From: JBOHSA01 sp050732995
GTDB lineage: Bacteria; Gemmatimonadota; Gemmatimonadetes; Gemmatimonadales; GWC2-71-9
NCBI GenBank assembly: GCA_050732995.1
Contig: JBOHSA010000069.1
Location: 1-12,104, forward strand
Length of the DNA: 12,104 bases
Direction: 5' to 3'
Below the pieces are notes generated by a model. That model saw nothing but the letters and a program-made list of their open reading frames with translations. It was not told where the DNA came from and made no database searches. Below, piece by piece: positions 5,387 to 12,037 of this stretch (the stretch's first letter is position 1; each line of letters starts with the position of its first letter). The translations under genes and the position numbers were made by a program.

Positions 5387-6385
5387 ATGTTCATCGACCG
5401 TGCTGTCGTTCAGGTCTCGGCGGGCGCTGGCGGGGCGGGGGCATCGTCCTTCCGCCGCGAGAAATACGTCCCCAAAGGCGGCCCCGACGGCGGCGACGGC
5501 GGCCAGGGCGGCAGCGTGCTCGTCCGCGCCGACCCGCAGCTCGCCACCCTGCTCGACTACCGCTATCGCACCCACTGGAAAGCCGAGCGCGGACAGCACG
5601 GCAAAGGCAAGAACATGACCGGCGCGTCCGGCGCCGACGCCGTGCTCCCCGTGCCCCGGGGCACCGAGGTGCGCGACGCGGACTCGGGCGCGCTGCTGGG
5701 CGAGCTGGTCGAGCCGGGACAGACCCTGCGCGTGGCGCACGGCGGCCGGGGCGGGCGGGGCAACGCCCGGTTCGCCACGCCGACCCACCGCTCCCCCCGC
5801 GAGTGGCAGCCGGGCGAGTTCGGCGAGGAGCGCCGGATCGAGCTGGTGCTCAAGCTCATCGCCGACGTGGGCCTGCTGGGAGAGCCGAACGCCGGCAAGA
5901 GCACCCTGCTCTCGGTGATCTCGGCCGCGCGCCCCAAGATCGCGGACTATCCGTTCACCACGCTCGAGCCGCACCTCGGTGTGGTGGCACTGTCGGACCA
6001 CCGCTCGTTCGTCGCCGCCGACATCCCCGGGATCATCGAAGGGGCGCACGTGGGCAAGGGGCTGGGCCTGCGCTTCCTGCAACACGTCGAGCGCACGCGG
6101 GTGCTCGCCGTGCTGATCCCCGCCGACAGCCCCGACCCGCAGGCGGTGTACGATCTGCTGCGCCGGGAAGCCGCGAGCTACAGCCCCGCGCTCGTCGCCA
6201 AGCCGCACGTGGCGGTGCTCACCAAGCTCGACCTCGTCGCGCCCGGTGCGCCGCCGCCGGCCCTCCGGACCGAAGCCGGCGCGCCGGTGCGCGCGATCTC
6301 GGCCGTGACCGGTGCCGGCCTCCCCGAACTGCTCGAGACGCTGTGGCAGACCCTCGGAACGGTGGCCTCGCGCCCGACGAACTAG
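5387..6385 (+). CDS. obgE: Obg-family ribosome-associated GTPase
   Basis: A 332-residue Obg/CgtA GTPase, acting in 50S ribosome maturation and stress control in the cytoplasm. Residues 1-157 form the glycine-rich Obg fold (GGAGASSFRREKYVPKGGPD, GGDGGQGGSV, GGRGGRGNARF). The G domain follows: G1 GEPNAGKST (165-173), G2 TT (191-192), G3 DIPG (212-215) with IIEGAHVGKGLG after it, G4 TKLD (279-282), and G5 SAV (305-307). The G4 box has Thr in place of the usual Asn of NKxD. There is no C-terminal OCT domain. ATG 5387 follows GGGGCGGGG with almost no spacer, and the old upstream region has been replaced by repeat element 5. The dprA start overlaps the 3' end, so the two are probably translationally coupled. 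The usual rplU-rpmA genes do not precede it. Confidence 0.95.
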   Translation: MFIDRAVVQVSAGAGGAGASSFRREKYVPKGGPDGGDGGQGGSVLVRADPQLATLLDYRYRTHWKAERGQHGKGKNMTGASGADAVLPVPRGTEVRDADSGALLGELVEPGQTLRVAHGGRGGRGNARFATPTHRSPREWQPGEFGEERRIELVLKLIADVGLLGEPNAGKSTLLSVISAARPKIADYPFTTLEPHLGVVALSDHRSFVAADIPGIIEGAHVGKGLGLRFLQHVERTRVLAVLIPADSPDPQAVYDLLRREAASYSPALVAKPHVAVLTKLDLVAPGAPPPALRTEAGAPVRAISAVTGAGLPELLETLWQTLGTVASRPTN

Positions 6386-7521
6386 CCGCCTACCTGGCGC
6401 TGGCGGAGGTGCCGGGCATCGGGGCCGCCCGGCTGCGCACGCTCGTGACCGCGTTCCAGAGCGCGCTCGGGGCGCTGCGGGCGCCGCACGGCGCGATCGC
6501 CGCGCTGCCCGGCTTCAGCCGCGCGGCGGCCACGGCCATCCGGAGCGCCGCCCCGCGCCGCGGCCGGGATATCCTCCAGCAGCTCGAGCGGCTGGGCGCC
6601 AGGGTCCTGACACCCGCCGACGGCGAGTTCCCGCCGTTGCTCCGGGAGATCCCCGACCCGCCCGCGCTGCTCTACGTGTGGGGCGACCCGGCGCTGCTCG
6701 CGCGCCCCGCGGCGGCCCTCGTCGGGAGCCGCGACCACACCCCGTACGGCGCCGCAGCCGCCCGCCTGCTCGCCGCGGGCATCGCTTCAAGAGGAGCGGT
6801 CGTCGTCAGCGGCATGGCGCGGGGCATCGACGCGATCGCGCACACCGCGGCGCTCGATGCGGGCGGCGCCACCGTCGGCGTGCTGGGCAACGGGTTCGGC
6901 GTGATCTATCCGGCGGCGAACCGGGCGCTGTACGAGCGCATGATCGCGAGCGGGAGCGGCTGCCTGATCACCGAGCTCCCACCGGGCGAGCGGCCGCATG
7001 CCGGCGCGTTCCCTCACCGCAACCGCCTGATCTCGGGACTGGCTCTGGCGACGGTGGTCGTCGAGGCGGCGCCGCAATCGGGCGCGCTCATCACGGTGGA
7101 CGCCGCGCTGGACCAGGGCCGGACGGTCCTCGCCGTGCCCGGTCCCATCACGAGCCCCACCTCCCTGGGCTGCAACAAGCTGATCCAGCAGGGGGCGAAG
7201 CCGGCCCTCGCGGCGGCGGATATCCTCGAAGAGCTGGGACTGGCGGGACTCGAGCCCTCCCCCCTCCCCCCGGGGGCGGCGCCCGGGGTCGGCCCACCCG
7301 AACGCAAGGTGCCGCCCGACCTGAGCGATATGCAACGCACGCTGTGGGAGGCGCTCCGCGGCGAGCCGCGCCACGTGGACGCCCTGGTGGCGGCCGCGCG
7401 CGCCGACACGGGCGCCGTGCTCACCGCGTTGACCGACCTGGAGCTCAAGGGGCTCGTGCGGCAGGAGCCGGGGATGCGGTTTTCTTTGAGTGCGGAGTGC
7501 GGAATGCGGAATGTGGAGTAG
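6343..7521 (+). CDS. dprA: DNA-processing protein DprA
   Basis: A 392-residue DprA/Smf protein. It binds single-stranded DNA entering by natural transformation and loads RecA in the cytoplasm. An N-terminal helical domain (LALAEVPGIG, 18-27; ALPGFSRAAATAI, 54-66) precedes the Rossmann-like domain: ALVGSRDHTPYG (125-136), VVVSGMARGIDAIAHTAAL (153-171), GNGFGVIYPAANRALY (182-197), FPHRNRLISGLA (223-234), QSGALITVDAALDQGR (245-260), AVPGPI (264-269), LGCNKLIQQGA (275-285). A DprA winged-helix domain follows (about 326-380). GTG 6343 is chosen because it is the nearest in-frame start that keeps the conserved LALAEVPGIG; it overlaps obgE by 43 nt. The last residues (SAECGMRNVE) are translated heptamer repeat, and the stop is the TAG of the element's conserved core edge. 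So the native C-terminus has been replaced. Confidence 0.93.
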   Translation: MADPRNGGLAPDELAAYLALAEVPGIGAARLRTLVTAFQSALGALRAPHGAIAALPGFSRAAATAIRSAAPRRGRDILQQLERLGARVLTPADGEFPPLLREIPDPPALLYVWGDPALLARPAAALVGSRDHTPYGAAAARLLAAGIASRGAVVVSGMARGIDAIAHTAALDAGGATVGVLGNGFGVIYPAANRALYERMIASGSGCLITELPPGERPHAGAFPHRNRLISGLALATVVVEAAPQSGALITVDAALDQGRTVLAVPGPITSPTSLGCNKLIQQGAKPALAAADILEELGLAGLEPSPLPPGAAPGVGPPERKVPPDLSDMQRTLWEALRGEPRHVDALVAAARADTGAVLTALTDLELKGLVRQEPGMRFSLSAECGMRNVE

Positions 7522-7576
7522 AAGGGCAAGCTCGAGCTCATCGTTCAATTCCGCACTTCGCACTCCGCATTCCGCA
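7491..7576. repeat. Heptamer inverted-repeat element 6 (minimal, MITE-like form)
   Basis: The left arm 7491-7518 is TGCGGAG, TGCGGAA, TGCGGAA, TGTGGAG; the right arm 7549-7576 is TTCCGCA, CTTCGCA, CTCCGCA, TTCCGCA. Each arm is exactly four units (28 nt) around a 30-nt core. The core begins TAGAAGGGC and ends GTTCAA, the same edges as the S23-bearing element 5. It also contains the small palindrome AGCTCGAGCT. The copy joins dprA to hemW: it supplies the dprA stop and ends 13 nt before the hemW GTG. Confidence 0.88.
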
Positions 7577-7589
7577 CTATGTTTCCCCC

Positions 7590-8702
7590 GTGCGCCACCT
7601 CTATCTCCACGTCCCCTTCTGCGTCCGCCGCTGCAGCTACTGCGACTTCTCCATCGCGGTCCGCCGGCGGATCCCGGCGCGCGAGTACGTGGACGCGATC
7701 CGCCGGGAGCTCGCGCTTGTCCAGCCGGGCGCCGACTCCCTCGAGACCGTCTACCTCGGCGGCGGCACGCCATCGTTGCTCCCTGCGGATGCGGTGACCA
7801 CCCTGCTGAAAGACGTCTTTTCCCTTACGCATTCCCTCCGTACGGTTTCCCGCTACGCAGTTGAGGTGACCCTTGAGGCTAACCCCGAAGACGTCACGCC
7901 AGCCAACGCGGCCGCCTGGGCACGGGCCGGTATCAACCGCGTCTCGCTTGGCGCCCAGTCGTTCGACGATGCCGTGCTCCGCTGGATGCATCGCTCCCAT
8001 GACGCCGCGCGCATCGGTGAGGCGGTCCGGACGCTCCGCGCCGCGGGGATCGAGAACCTCTCCCTCGACCTGATCTTCGGGCTTCCGGCGGAACTCCGGC
8101 GGGATTGGGCGCGCGATCTCGAGCGCGCCCTCGCGCTGCTCCCGCCTCACCTCTCCCTCTATGGTTTGACCGTCGAGCCGCGAACCCCGCTGGCGCGCTG
8201 GGTCTCGCGCGGCGCGACGGCCCCGCCCTCGGACGAGCGCTATGCCGAGGAGTACCTCGTCGCCCACGAGCGGCTGGGCCGGGCGGGCTACCGGTTCTAC
8301 GAGGTGTCCAACGCGGCACGGGATGACCGGCGATCGCGCCACAACGCCGCCTACTGGTCCGGGGACCCCTATCTCGGCCTGGGCCCCGCCGCGCATTCCT
8401 TCGATGGGCGCGCGCGGCGCTGGAACGTCGCCGCCTGGGAGGCGTATCGCCGCCGCCTTGCGGCAGGCCGCGCGCCGGTCGAGTCGGAGGAGAGGCTCAC
8501 CGCGGAGCAGCGGGAGCTCGAGCGGCTGTACTTGTCGTTGCGCACCGTCGAAGGGCTCGAGCAGGCCGCCTGTCCGCCCGACCGGCTGACTGCCTGGGCA
8601 GGGCACGGCTGGGTGGAATCAGGGGGAGGCCGCGTCGTCTGCACCCCCGAAGGGTGGCTCAGGCTCGACGCCCTGCTGGCAGACTTGACTGCCGCCTGCT
8701 AG
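7590..8702 (+). CDS. hemW: Radical SAM heme chaperone HemW (coproporphyrinogen III oxidase-like)
   Basis: A 370-residue radical SAM protein. HemW binds heme and a [4Fe-4S] cluster and delivers heme to respiratory enzymes; it is often misannotated as HemN. The N-terminus is MRHLYLHVPF with the cluster motif CVRRCSYC (C11, C15, C18). Then come YLGGGTPSLL (55-64), EANPEDVT (97-104), GINRVSLGAQSFD (114-126) and LSLDLIFGLP. The C-terminal HemN_C segment SRHNAAYWSGDPYLGLGPAAHSF is clear. The start is GTG 7590; ATG 7579 is out of frame, and further upstream codons are heptamer repeat. Residues about 77-90 (FSLTHSLRTVSRYA) lie on a lower-GC stretch with an internal degenerate repeat and may be an extra loop. 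Element 6 has taken the place of any native leader, so no normal Shine-Dalgarno sequence is seen. HemN proper has a longer N-terminus, which supports HemW. Confidence 0.93.
   Translation: MRHLYLHVPFCVRRCSYCDFSIAVRRRIPAREYVDAIRRELALVQPGADSLETVYLGGGTPSLLPADAVTTLLKDVFSLTHSLRTVSRYAVEVTLEANPEDVTPANAAAWARAGINRVSLGAQSFDDAVLRWMHRSHDAARIGEAVRTLRAAGIENLSLDLIFGLPAELRRDWARDLERALALLPPHLSLYGLTVEPRTPLARWVSRGATAPPSDERYAEEYLVAHERLGRAGYRFYEVSNAARDDRRSRHNAAYWSGDPYLGLGPAAHSFDGRARRWNVAAWEAYRRRLAAGRAPVESEERLTAEQRELERLYLSLRTVEGLEQAACPPDRLTAWAGHGWVESGGGRVVCTPEGWLRLDALLADLTAAC
7819..7859 (+). repeat. Degenerate 13-14 nt repeat inside hemW
   Basis: Three imperfect consecutive units can be read: TTTCCCTTACGCA (7819-7831), TTCCCTCCGTACGG (7832-7845) and TTTCCCGCTACGCA (7846-7859). 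The stretch is visibly less GC-rich than the rest of hemW and encodes about residues 77-90, between the GGGTPS and EANPED blocks. The units are imperfect and their length is uneven, so this is a cautious call. Confidence 0.4.
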
Positions 8703-8714
8703 TCCAGCTAAATT
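8685..8714 (+). promoter_or_regulatory. Candidate sigma-70-like promoter of hrcA
   Basis: TTGACT (8685-8690) and TAAATT (8709-8714) are separated by 18 nt. They lie at the end of hemW and just upstream of the hrcA ribosome-binding site. Each hexamer matches the consensus at five (TTGACA) and four (TATAAT) positions. A start site about 7 nt past the -10 would leave a leader of about 18 nt. No CIRCE operator (TTAGCACTC-N9-GAGTGCTAA) is visible nearby. Confidence 0.5.
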
Positions 8715-8718
8715 GTTT

Positions 8719-8725
8719 GAGGAGA
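8719..8725 (+). promoter_or_regulatory. Ribosome-binding site of hrcA
   Basis: GAGGAGA lies 13 nt before ATG 8739. It is one of the few clear Shine-Dalgarno sequences here and supports that start over nearby out-of-frame TTG 8731. The spacing is longer than usual. Confidence 0.55.
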
Positions 8726-8738
8726 ACAGCTTGCCACC

Positions 8739-9791
8739 ATGCCCCAATCCCTGACCGACCGTGAGCGCCGGGTACTCGAGGCTGTCATCGAGACCTACGT
8801 GCAGACTGCCGAGCCGGCCGCGAGCCGGATGATCGCGCGGCGAGCCGGTCTGGGCCTGTCGCCCGCCTCCATTCGCAATACCATGAGCGACCTGGAGGAG
8901 AAGGGGTTCATCTACCACCCGCACACCTCCGCCGGCGCCATCCCGACCGATCACGCGTATCGCGCGTACGTGGATTCCCTGATGCGGCTGCCGCCGTCTG
9001 CCGTCACGGCGAACGAGGCGAGCCACATCCGCGAGGAGCTCTCGGGCGGGCGGGCCGCGGTGGAGGTGATTCTGTCCCGCGCCGCCCAGGTGTTGGGCGT
9101 GTTGACGAACGAGCTGGGGGTGGCGGTGAGTCCGTCCCTGGACGAAGCGGTGCTCGAGCGGCTGGAACTCTTGCAAGTGTCGTCCGAGCGCTTGCTGCTC
9201 GTGCTCACGCTCCGGAGCGGAGTGGTGCGCACGATCTTCGTCGAGGTCCCCTCCCTCATGGCCGCCGAGGCCGTCGTGCAGGTCGCCGTCGTGCTCAACG
9301 AGCGCCTGGCGGGTCTGGCGCTGAAGGAGATCCGCGCCACGCTCTCCGACCGCCTGCGGGACGCCGTGTCGGCGCCGGGGTCGACCGAGCTGATCAACAT
9401 TTTCGTGCAGGAGGCCGACGAGCTGTTCGATGTCGCCCCGCCGGCCGCGGGACCGGGCTCCAGCGGGGTGCTGCTCGGCAGCACACAGGCCCTGGCCGGG
9501 CAGCCGGAGTTCGCGACCAAGGAGCAGCTCCAGGGGCTGATGGAGGTCACCGAGCGGCGCGACCTGCTGCGCCAGGCGCTCGGCGCCCGGGATGGTGGCG
9601 GACTGACGATCACCATCGGTCGGGAGCACACCGACCCGAAGCTGGCGCCATTCACGCTCGTCACCGCCTCCTACCGCTGCGGGCCGCTGTCGGGCGTGAT
9701 CGGGGTCATGGGTCCCACGCGGATGCCGTACGAGAAGATCGTGGCGCTCGTGGACCACACGAGCCGGCTGGTGGGAGAGCTGCTGCGGTGA
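8739..9791 (+). CDS. hrcA: Heat-inducible transcription repressor HrcA
   Basis: A 350-residue HrcA repressor, which binds CIRCE operators and controls groESL and dnaK operons, with GroEL promoting its folding. The N-terminal winged helix is clear: LTDRERRVLEAVIETYVQTA (5-24), then SPASIRNTMSDLEEKGFIYH (41-60), then PHTSAGAIPTDHAYRAYVD (61-79). The GAF-like middle domain (ERLLLVLTLRSGVVRTIFVE) and the C-terminal block (YEKIVALVDHTSRLVGELL) complete the family pattern. Length is normal. ATG 8739 is followed directly by the conserved LTDRERRVL. The stop overlaps the dnaJ GTG (GTGA, 9788-9791), so translation is coupled. No CIRCE was found in the upstream region, so self-regulation is not supported from this sequence. 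Confidence 0.95.
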   Translation: MPQSLTDRERRVLEAVIETYVQTAEPAASRMIARRAGLGLSPASIRNTMSDLEEKGFIYHPHTSAGAIPTDHAYRAYVDSLMRLPPSAVTANEASHIREELSGGRAAVEVILSRAAQVLGVLTNELGVAVSPSLDEAVLERLELLQVSSERLLLVLTLRSGVVRTIFVEVPSLMAAEAVVQVAVVLNERLAGLALKEIRATLSDRLRDAVSAPGSTELINIFVQEADELFDVAPPAAGPGSSGVLLGSTQALAGQPEFATKEQLQGLMEVTERRDLLRQALGARDGGGLTITIGREHTDPKLAPFTLVTASYRCGPLSGVIGVMGPTRMPYEKIVALVDHTSRLVGELLR

Positions 9792-10957
9792 GCGCGCGCC
9801 GCGACTGCTACGCGCTGCTCGGCCTGCCGCGCGACGCGGCGGAGGCCGACATCAAGAAGGCCTACCGGCGCCTGGCGATGGAGTTTCACCCCGACCGCAA
9901 CAACGGCGACAAGGCGGCCGAGGAGCGGTTCAAGGAGGTCACCGAAGCCTACGAGATCCTGCGCGACCCCGAGAAGCGCGCCGTGTACGACCGCTACGGC
10001 GAGGCGGGGCTGCGCGGAGGAGGAGGGGGGGGGGGGGATCCGGGCGGGTTCGGCTTCGCGCACTTCGATCTCGCGGAAGCGTTGAGCGTGTTCATGCGCG
10101 ATTTCGGGAGCCTGGGCGGGTTCGATGCGTTCTTCGGCGGCGGGCAGCGGGCGCAGCGCGAGCGCCGCCGCGGGCAGGATCTCAAGGTCGCGCTCAAGCT
10201 CACGTTGGCCGAAGTCGCGTCCGGCACGACCAAGACGGTGAAGCTGCGCACCCTCGAGGTCTGCAAGACCTGCCGCGGCACGGGCGCCCGCGCCGGGACC
10301 CGCGTCAGCACCTGCGGCACCTGTGGCGGCACCGGCGAAGTCCGGCGCCAGGCGCGCTCGATGTTCGGGCAGTTTCTCTCCGTCTCGCCGTGCCCGAGCT
10401 GCGCCGGGGAGGGCACGGTGGTGTCCGATCCCTGTCCCGCCTGCCGGGGCGACGGGCGGGTCAAGGTGGAGAAGACGATGCAGATCGAGGTCCCCGCCGG
10501 CGTCGCCGATCACCACTATCTCACGATGCGCGGCAACGGCGTCCCCGGCCCCCGCAACGGCCCGCCGGGGGATCTCATCGCCGTGCTCGAGATCGCCCAG
10601 GACCCGCGGTTCGAGCGCCACGGGGACGACTTGCTGTACGACCTGCCGCTCTCGTTCAGCCAGGCGGCGCTGGGCGCCGAGGTCGAGATCCCCACTCCCT
10701 ACGGCATCGCCGCGCTCAAGGTGCCCGCGGGCACGCAGACCGGCACGGTGTTCCGCGTGCGCGGCAAGGGGCTCCCGCGGCTGGGCGAAAGCGCGCGCGG
10801 CGACCTGCACGTGCGCGCGCAGGTCTGGACCCCCACCAAGCTCACGCCGGAGCAGGAGCGGATCCTGCGCGAGCTGGCCACGGTCGAGAGCGCGCCGCCC
10901 TCGGAAGACGGCGTCCGCAAGTTCTGGCAGCAGATCAAGGAGGCGTTGGGCGGCTGA
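9788..10957 (+). CDS. dnaJ: Molecular chaperone DnaJ
   Basis: A 389-residue class A J-protein, co-chaperone of DnaK in the cytoplasm. The J domain (5-70) has YRRLAMEFHPDRN with HPD at 34-36. The G/F region (77-118) holds seven glycines in a row, encoded in part by a run of 13 G (10025-10037). The zinc domain has four CxxCxGxG repeats: CKTCRGTG (159), CGTCGGTG (176), CPSCAGEG (202), CPACRGDG (216). The two C-terminal substrate-binding domains follow, including DLPLSFSQAALGAEVEIPT. The GTG start overlaps the hrcA TGA by 4 nt. There is no grpE or dnaK beside it, so this may be a second, hrcA-linked DnaJ copy. The poly-G tract is a likely site of sequencing error or slippage, but the frame as given is intact. 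Confidence 0.96.
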   Translation: MSARRDCYALLGLPRDAAEADIKKAYRRLAMEFHPDRNNGDKAAEERFKEVTEAYEILRDPEKRAVYDRYGEAGLRGGGGGGGDPGGFGFAHFDLAEALSVFMRDFGSLGGFDAFFGGGQRAQRERRRGQDLKVALKLTLAEVASGTTKTVKLRTLEVCKTCRGTGARAGTRVSTCGTCGGTGEVRRQARSMFGQFLSVSPCPSCAGEGTVVSDPCPACRGDGRVKVEKTMQIEVPAGVADHHYLTMRGNGVPGPRNGPPGDLIAVLEIAQDPRFERHGDDLLYDLPLSFSQAALGAEVEIPTPYGIAALKVPAGTQTGTVFRVRGKGLPRLGESARGDLHVRAQVWTPTKLTPEQERILRELATVESAPPSEDGVRKFWQQIKEALGG

Positions 10958-10964
10958 CCGGGCT

Positions 10965-10970
10965 GGGAGG
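10965..10970 (+). promoter_or_regulatory. Ribosome-binding site of the HIT gene
   Basis: GGGAGG stands only 3 nt before ATG 10974 in the 16-nt gap after dnaJ. Its presence decides this ATG as start; the spacing is shorter than usual. Confidence 0.55.
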
Positions 10971-10973
10971 CCT

Positions 10974-11312
10974 ATGTCCGACTGCATCTTCTGCAAGGTG
11001 GCGGCGGGGGAAGTGCCCGCCACAATCGTGAAACGGAACGCGCAACTCCTCGCGTTCCGCGATGTCAATCCCCAGGCCCCGACGCATCTCCTGGTGATTC
11101 CCACCCACCATGTGTCGTCGTTGAACGACGCGCGGGACCCCGCGCTGCTCGGCGAGATGCTCGCCTTCGCGCGGGATCTTGCGAAAGAGGTCGGGATCGC
11201 GCAGAAAGGGTACCGCGTCGTGCTGAATACGAACCCCGACGGCGGGCAGACGGTGTTTCACATCCACCTGCACCTGTTGGGCGGCCGGGCGATGACCTGG
11301 CCGCCGGGGTGA
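10974..11312 (+). CDS. HIT-family nucleotide hydrolase (HINT type)
   Basis: A 112-residue histidine-triad protein that cleaves nucleoside phosphoramidates or similar adenylate conjugates. It opens with CIFCKVAAGEVPA, where C4 and C7 are the usual zinc pair, and continues FRDVNPQAPTHLLVIPTHHV (28-47), LNTNPDGGQTVFHIHLHLLGGR (84-105) with the triad H96, H98 and H100. It ends MTWPPG, the standard HINT tail. Length is normal. It follows dnaJ by 16 nt and is likely in the same transcript. It has no evident functional link with the chaperones. Confidence 0.93.
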   Translation: MSDCIFCKVAAGEVPATIVKRNAQLLAFRDVNPQAPTHLLVIPTHHVSSLNDARDPALLGEMLAFARDLAKEVGIAQKGYRVVLNTNPDGGQTVFHIHLHLLGGRAMTWPPG

Positions 11313-11316
11313 TCCC

Positions 11317-11345
11317 TTGCGGGGCCCGGCGAGCGCGGCTAAGTT
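11317..11345 (+). promoter_or_regulatory. Candidate promoter of rpsU
   Basis: TTGCGG (11317-11322) and TAAGTT (11340-11345) with a 17-nt spacer lie in the 90-nt gap between the HIT gene and rpsU. A start near 11352 would give a leader of about 50 nt. The matches are partial. The gap also has a more AT-rich patch (TAAGTTTGTGGCTTCATC), which fits a promoter for this highly expressed gene. Confidence 0.45.
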
Positions 11346-11387
11346 TGTGGCTTCATCACAGTTAGCCGGTCCCGCCGGACCCCGGGA

Positions 11388-11395
11388 AGAGGTGA
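11388..11395 (+). promoter_or_regulatory. Ribosome-binding site of rpsU
   Basis: AGAGGTGA lies 7 nt before ATG 11403, an almost full anti-16S match with ideal spacing. It fixes the rpsU start. Confidence 0.75.
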
Positions 11396-11402
11396 CCAAC
11401 GG

Positions 11403-11591
11403 ATGCCGGAAGTCATCATCCACGATGACGAGAGTTTCGAGCGCGCGCTGAAGCGCTTCAAGAAAAAGTGCGAGAAGGCGGGCATTCTCTCCGATCTGCG
11501 CAAGCACCGTCATTATGAAAAGCCGAGCGAGCGCAAGAAGCGCAAGATGAACGCGGCGCGCCGCAAGAATCGGCGGACGCGCCCCGTCTAG
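11403..11591 (+). CDS. rpsU: 30S ribosomal protein S21
   Basis: A 62-residue, very basic protein. MPEVIIHDDESFERALKRFK, then KKCEKAGILSDLRKHRHYEK, then PSERKKRKMNAARRKNRR matches bacterial S21 along its whole length. S21 binds the 30S platform near the 3' end of 16S rRNA and helps initiation. It has its own likely promoter and a strong ribosome-binding site. The yqeY start follows 2 nt after its stop, an arrangement frequent in bacteria. Confidence 0.97.
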   Translation: MPEVIIHDDESFERALKRFKKKCEKAGILSDLRKHRHYEKPSERKKRKMNAARRKNRRTRPV

Positions 11592-11593
11592 CC

Positions 11594-12037
11594 GTGGCGA
11601 GCCTGCCGGACCGGCTGCGCGCGGCGCTGACGGCAGCCCGCAAAGGACGCGATCAGGCGCGCACCCTGCTGCTCTCGACCATTCTCGCAGACCTTCGCAA
11701 CAAAGAACTCGAGCTCCACCACGCCGCCTCGGACGACGAGGCGGCCGACGTGGTGCGGCGCGGCATCAAGCGCCGGCGCGAGGCGGTCGAGCACTACGCG
11801 GCCGCGCAGCGCCGGGACCTGGCCGACCGGGAGCAGGCCGAAGCGGCGATCCTCGAGACGTTTCTGCCGCCGGCCGTGCCGCCCGAGGAGATCCGGGCCG
11901 CGGTGCGCGCCGCCATCGCCGGCGGCGCCACGGACGTGGGCAAGGTGATGGGCCAGGTCATGCCGGTGTTCAAGGGCCGGGCGGACGGCAAGCTGATCAA
12001 CCAGATCGTGCGCGAGGAGCTGTCGGCAGCCGTATGA
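11594..12037 (+). CDS. yqeY: GatB/YqeY domain-containing protein
   Basis: A 147-residue stand-alone YqeY protein with a GTG start. It is helical throughout. Family marks are RTLLLSTILADLRNKELEL (23-41), VVRRGIKRRREAVEHYAAAQR (53-73), AILETFLPPAVPPEEI (84-99) and GKVMGQVMPVFKGRADGKLI (115-134). The fold matches the tRNA-binding tail of GatB, but the role of the free protein is unclear; an RNA- or tRNA-related function is inferred. It is probably co-translated with rpsU and overlaps the next ORF by 4 nt (ATGA). Confidence 0.93.
   Translation: MASLPDRLRAALTAARKGRDQARTLLLSTILADLRNKELELHHAASDDEAADVVRRGIKRRREAVEHYAAAQRRDLADREQAEAAILETFLPPAVPPEEIRAAVRAAIAGGATDVGKVMGQVMPVFKGRADGKLINQIVREELSAAV

Noticed and set aside
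420..7576. Heptamer arrays as a CRISPR
   Set aside because: Repeats are 7 nt, contiguous and without unique spacers, and they occur at six separated places; no cas genes are present.
6312..7589. Upstream extension of the hemW frame (over 400 codons)
   Set aside because: It overlaps dprA out of frame and is arginine-rich shadow sequence; the HemW homology begins at GTG 7590.
7579..7797. ATG 7579 as a hemW start
   Set aside because: It is not in frame with the radical SAM motif and opens only a short S/A/T-rich shadow frame.
8703..8738. CIRCE operator before hrcA
   Set aside because: No TTAGCACTC/GAGTGCTAA halves or close variants were found.
11280..11305. Inverted repeat GGCGGCC/GGCCGCC at the end of the HIT gene as terminator
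   Set aside because: It encodes the conserved GGRAMTWPPG tail, and no T-run follows.
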